A model generated the notes under the pieces. The model saw nothing but the letters and a program-made list of their open reading frames with translations. It was not told the DNA's origin and did no database searches. The position numbers and the translations under genes were made by a program. Positions 4,884 through 5,759 of a DNA stretch of 5,759 bases are shown here, one piece after another. Positions within the stretch are counted from its first letter, which is position 1, and each line of letters starts with the position of its first letter. The DNA is from Acidobacteriota bacterium (GTDB lineage Bacteria; Acidobacteriota; Vicinamibacteria; Fen-336), in contig PMCG01000240.1 in the NCBI GenBank assembly GCA_003155335.1, forward strand, positions 1,525 to 7,283, written 5' to 3'.

Positions 4884-5759
4884 CTATCCTCCTTGCGGCC
4901 CGTGTCTCTGGGCCCTCTGGTTCCGGGCCGACGCAGCCGACTCGTCGTCCCGGACCTGTTCCGAAATCCACCGATCATAGACGGCTTGGCGCTCGTGGCG
5001 CACGTCGTCGATGCTCACGCCCCGTTGCTGCGCTTCTCGGAGCAGGCCCTGCTCGGCGCTACGCACCCCTGGCCAGGGCTCATCCATCACGCTCAGAAAG
5101 GCGTCGTCATATCCGAAGCCGAAGAAAGCGACGCTCGGCGGCGGGAGACGATACTGATCGGGCAGGCCGAAGCTCTCGAAGGGGAAGCCGCGCGCCCAGT
5201 CCACGTGATGGCCGATGAGGTGTTTCTTCGGGTTCACGCTGGTCAACCCGTGCCCCACGCACATCTCCGGCGGGATGCCAAAGCGCTGGCGCAGGCAGTC
5301 AGTGAGGCTGCGGCCAGCGGTGAATTGCGCGGCTGTGATGGGCAAGGCCCTGCCGCCTTCCCAGCGGGTCTCAAAGCACACGCCCAAGAAAGCGTTGTTC
5401 AGACTCAGGTAGTAGCGTCCTGCGGCCTCCCAGATGGAGTAGCCGGCGTGGTTTGCCTTGGAGGCATCGTCCACTACACGATAGACGCGGCCGAAGCGGT
5501 CGATCAAGTAGTTGTACACCTGGTTGTTCTTGAGAAAGTTGAGCAGCCGCCGGCTACTGTCGCGCAGGTTCTCGTTGTAGGACTCCTCCATCGGCCAGAC
5601 GTCGCTCTCCGAGGTGTGAAAGAGGATGCCGACCGGAGCCTCGTAGACCTCCGGCCGCATGCCGTCCTGCTCGAAGACATGAAAGCGCCGCGGTTCGCCA
5701 TGCACGGAGAACTCCGTGTCGATGCGCAGGCCGTTGCTGTACTGTTCGTAGTTGGTGCC
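4884..5759 (-). CDS. N-acetylmuramoyl-L-alanine amidase domain protein (5' end outside window)
   Basis: The frame is open to the right edge, so the true start is missing; 291 residues and a TAG stop are visible. A GTG at 5705 is possible as a start, but 18 more codons are open upstream and it has no clear ribosome site. Visible residues about 44-200 match the order of landmarks in the zinc-dependent Amidase_2/PGRP fold, which cuts the bond between N-acetylmuramic acid and L-alanine in peptidoglycan. These are a strand ending in LFHTSES (H48, likely first zinc ligand), YNYLIDRFGRVYRVV (82-96, the usual 'Y-H-x-x-I-x-x-x-G-x-x-Y' strand), HAG at 104-106, LNNAFLGVCFE (120-130, the usual 'N-x-x-x-x-G-I-x-x-E'), a t-x-x-Q helix near 142-160, and GHHVDWARGFPFE (183-195). 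The second and third ligands are probably H170 or H184/H185, and D187. About 90 residues follow the domain, ending in a charged, probably disordered tail. Being first in this cluster suggests an envelope role. Any signal peptide would be outside the window. The family is fairly certain; activity is not. Confidence 0.8.
   Translation of the reverse strand, partial: GTNYEQYSNGLRIDTEFSVHGEPRRFHVFEQDGMRPEVYEAPVGILFHTSESDVWPMEESYNENLRDSSRRLLNFLKNNQVYNYLIDRFGRVYRVVDDASKANHAGYSIWEAAGRYYLSLNNAFLGVCFETRWEGGRALPITAAQFTAGRSLTDCLRQRFGIPPEMCVGHGLTSVNPKKHLIGHHVDWARGFPFESFGLPDQYRLPPPSVAFFGFGYDDAFLSVMDEPWPGVRSAEQGLLREAQQRGVSIDDVRHERQAVYDRWISEQVRDDESAASARNQRAQRHGPQGG
4888..4894 (-). promoter_or_regulatory. 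Strong ribosome binding site for the actin-like gene
   Basis: On the minus strand the sequence AAGGAGG lies 8 bases before the ATG at 4879, a near-perfect Shine-Dalgarno. It lies in the last codons of the amidase gene, just before that gene's TAG stop (4886-4884). It fixes the actin-like start at 4879 rather than at the longer in-frame start at 4978, which would add 33 arginine-rich residues overlapping the amidase gene. Confidence 0.85.

Noticed and set aside
4880..4978. Start of the actin-like gene at 4978 (391 residues)
   Set aside because: The first 33 residues are arginine-rich and overlap the amidase gene, whereas the ATG at 4879 has a strong AAGGAGG at ideal spacing.
1..5759. Promoters, terminators, tRNAs, CRISPR arrays, insertion sequences
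   Set aside because: Nearly every base is coding, with only about five intergenic bases. I found no hairpin followed by a T-run, no repeat array and no transposase or terminal inverted repeats.

Overview
The window is a single tightly packed gene cluster of five reading frames, all on the minus strand, so it is read from right (5759) to left (1). Base composition is high-GC (roughly 60-65% by eye). Two of the five starts are GTG. Genes overlap by 4 bases or sit 1-4 bases apart, and only about five bases in the window are non-coding. I see no promoter, terminator, RNA gene, mobile element, repeat array or CRISPR. The promoter, if the cluster has one, lies to the right of the window, and the operon continues past the left edge. 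The style (high GC, an exported TPR/Ig-like protein, a peptidoglycan amidase, STAND-type ATPases) suggests a Gram-negative-type or uncultured environmental bacterium such as a deltaproteobacterial/myxobacterial, acidobacterial or Rokubacteria-like lineage. This taxonomic guess is weak.

Layout in transcription order: (1) 5759-4884, the C-terminal 291 residues of a protein with an N-acetylmuramoyl-L-alanine amidase (Amidase_2/PGRP-like) domain, N-terminus outside the window. (2) 4879-3803, a 358-residue divergent actin/HSP70-superfamily ATPase whose phosphate-2 loop lacks the usual Asp. (3) 3806-1380, an 808-residue protein with a signal peptide, TPR/coiled-coil region, Ig-like domain, single membrane helix and cytoplasmic STAND/AAA-type ATPase domain. 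(4) 1378-257, a 373-residue soluble relative of that ATPase domain, with an added C-terminal winged helix. (5) 260-1, the first 86 residues of a small unassigned protein.

How they might work together (inference): the single-pass protein could sense or bind something in the envelope through its TPR and Ig-like modules and relay it to its cytoplasmic NTPase. The soluble paralogue could pair with that NTPase, the actin-like protein could supply a filament or nucleotide switch, and the amidase could act on or bind peptidoglycan. I do not recognise this combination as a named system, and it is the main point of interest in the window.
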